Source: Ctenosaura bakeri (lineage: Eukaryota; Chordata; Lepidosauria; Squamata; Iguanidae). From it: a stretch of DNA of 64,000 nucleotides. Below, in pieces: positions 63,138 to 64,000 of this stretch; positions within the stretch are counted from its first letter, which is position 1; every line of letters begins with the position of its first letter. The notes under the pieces were generated by a model that had not been told where the DNA came from, searched no databases, and saw only the letters and a list, made by a program, of their open reading frames with translations. Location of the stretch: positions 1 to 64,000 of the forward strand of contig CAOLHI010001439.1 in assembly GCA_948474755.1 (NCBI GenBank). Direction: 5' to 3'. The position numbers were made by a program, and so were the translations under genes.

Positions 63138-64000
63138 TAAGAGTCTCTTGGCTATGAGTACCTCCATTTACATAAGCATTGGCAGAGATTTAGACTTCAG
63201 GGTGATGGAGTTAATGCATTGACAAATGAGTTTGCCTGGAGTGCTTAGCAGTGGCCCACAAATATCAGCACTACTTATATCCTGAAGGTCATCACAGAGG
63301 CCTAGATTTGGCTGATGTGGTTCTTACATTTATTTTGTGCCCAGTTTCTAGAGAAAAGTTTACATTTGATTAAGAGAAGGTCCTGTGGGCTCTATTCCCA
63401 TTTCATTGAGCACAATGAATTCTTTTGGCACTTAATCAGTGGCAGACAGCTTAGGACTATCTGCTGAGTCTCGGTCCTGAATAACTTCACAATTTAAGAA
63501 GTAAAGCAAACCTTTGTCCTATCCATTTCTGACGCAGTTGCCATCTGGCATTGGCTAAGATGAAACACAACAAACAGCTTAATCAATGGTGTTTCACCAG
63601 CAGATGCATTTAAGATGAAGCCAACTTGCTCCCACACACAGGGGTGGTATGAGGAAAATGGATCCTTACTGGCAGTGATAGTAATCAACCTGAGAGGAAG
63701 GCTACCTCCTAGACTGTTGGAGATGGAACAGCAGACTGGTCAGGAAAGGAAATTCACACTCTTGCTTTTGCCTGTAATAACATCTCCACTTTTAAGTGGC
63801 ACTGACATTTGCACGTAACTTCACCCAAATCCCAAGAGTGTACAAATCAAAAGGAAATTCTGCATATTCTCATTGCAAAATCACCAACCTCCAGAATCTA
63901 GTCCTCCCTTTTCACACAGCAGGAGCCCCCAGCTGTTAGTACAAGGGAAAGAAGGCCACTGTCCTTTCAAATAAGTGTTTCATTTGCTTGTCACGTCATG

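Larger units (their letters stand above)
55191..64000. other. Region downstream of NACC1 without recognised genes
   Basis: AT-rich DNA with short unsupported open frames. SINE and MITE copies are listed separately. An old dispersed repeat (TTGAATGCAATGGGACTTGC) lies near 55935-55960. The stretch 60400-61030 is pyrimidine- and A-rich with AATAAA-like words (60992) and could be a distal 3' UTR end, but nothing proves it. The mammalian neighbours STX10 and IER2 are not seen. Confidence 0.5.

Overview
The window is vertebrate nuclear DNA, almost certainly from a squamate reptile and probably a lizard. It carries two spliced protein genes in long AT-rich introns. It also holds a repeat set typical of squamates: CR1 with the ATTCTATG-type 3' end, 5S-rRNA-derived SINEs, tRNA-derived SINEs, Penelope-like, DIRS-like and L2-like elements. 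The gene order matches the TRMT1-NACC1 head-to-head pair of human 19p13.

Layout. Bases 1-9400 (minus strand) hold the 5' part of TRMT1, the tRNA guanosine-26 dimethyltransferase. There is a short candidate exon 1 near 8955-9000, then coding exons at 6934-7289, 2262-2317 and 1154-1302; the rest lies beyond the left edge. A Penelope-like inverted-repeat insertion with a 15-bp target duplication (4941-5843) sits in one TRMT1 intron. Bases 9400-15300 are the intergenic spacer, with a solo retroviral LTR (13377-14190, minus) and several foldback DNA transposons. Bases 15300-16850 are a CpG island with the NACC1 5' exon ending at 15830.

NACC1 (plus strand) has coding exons at 34100-35076, 38721-38894, 51329-51434, 51679-51776 and 52158-52417. 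It encodes an N-terminal BTB and C-terminal BEN transcription regulator of about 537 residues. Coding exon 2 carries a CAG/glutamine tract built from a 30-bp tandem duplication. It also shows a net one-base frame break in a G-rich stretch just upstream; the summed exon length is 1615 = 3n+1, so an assembly indel is the first suspicion.

The most unusual part is NACC1 intron 3 (38895-51328), which contains a three-level nest of retroelements. A 6.1-kb DIRS-like tyrosine-recombinase retrotransposon (42228-48315) sits inside a non-LTR element, LINE-A (40271-50676, minus, 10-bp target duplication GATGTCTATT). LINE-A in turn splits an older related LINE-B (about 39960-40260 and 50687-51215). The DIRS element has open reading frames for a Gag-RT-RNase H-methyltransferase fusion and a tyrosine recombinase. 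It also has inverted terminal repeats and an internal complementary region whose sequence overlaps the two outer ends exactly as the DIRS circular-intermediate model predicts.

Bases 52418-64000 are NACC1 3' UTR and downstream DNA with scattered SINEs and MITEs. I saw no further gene there.
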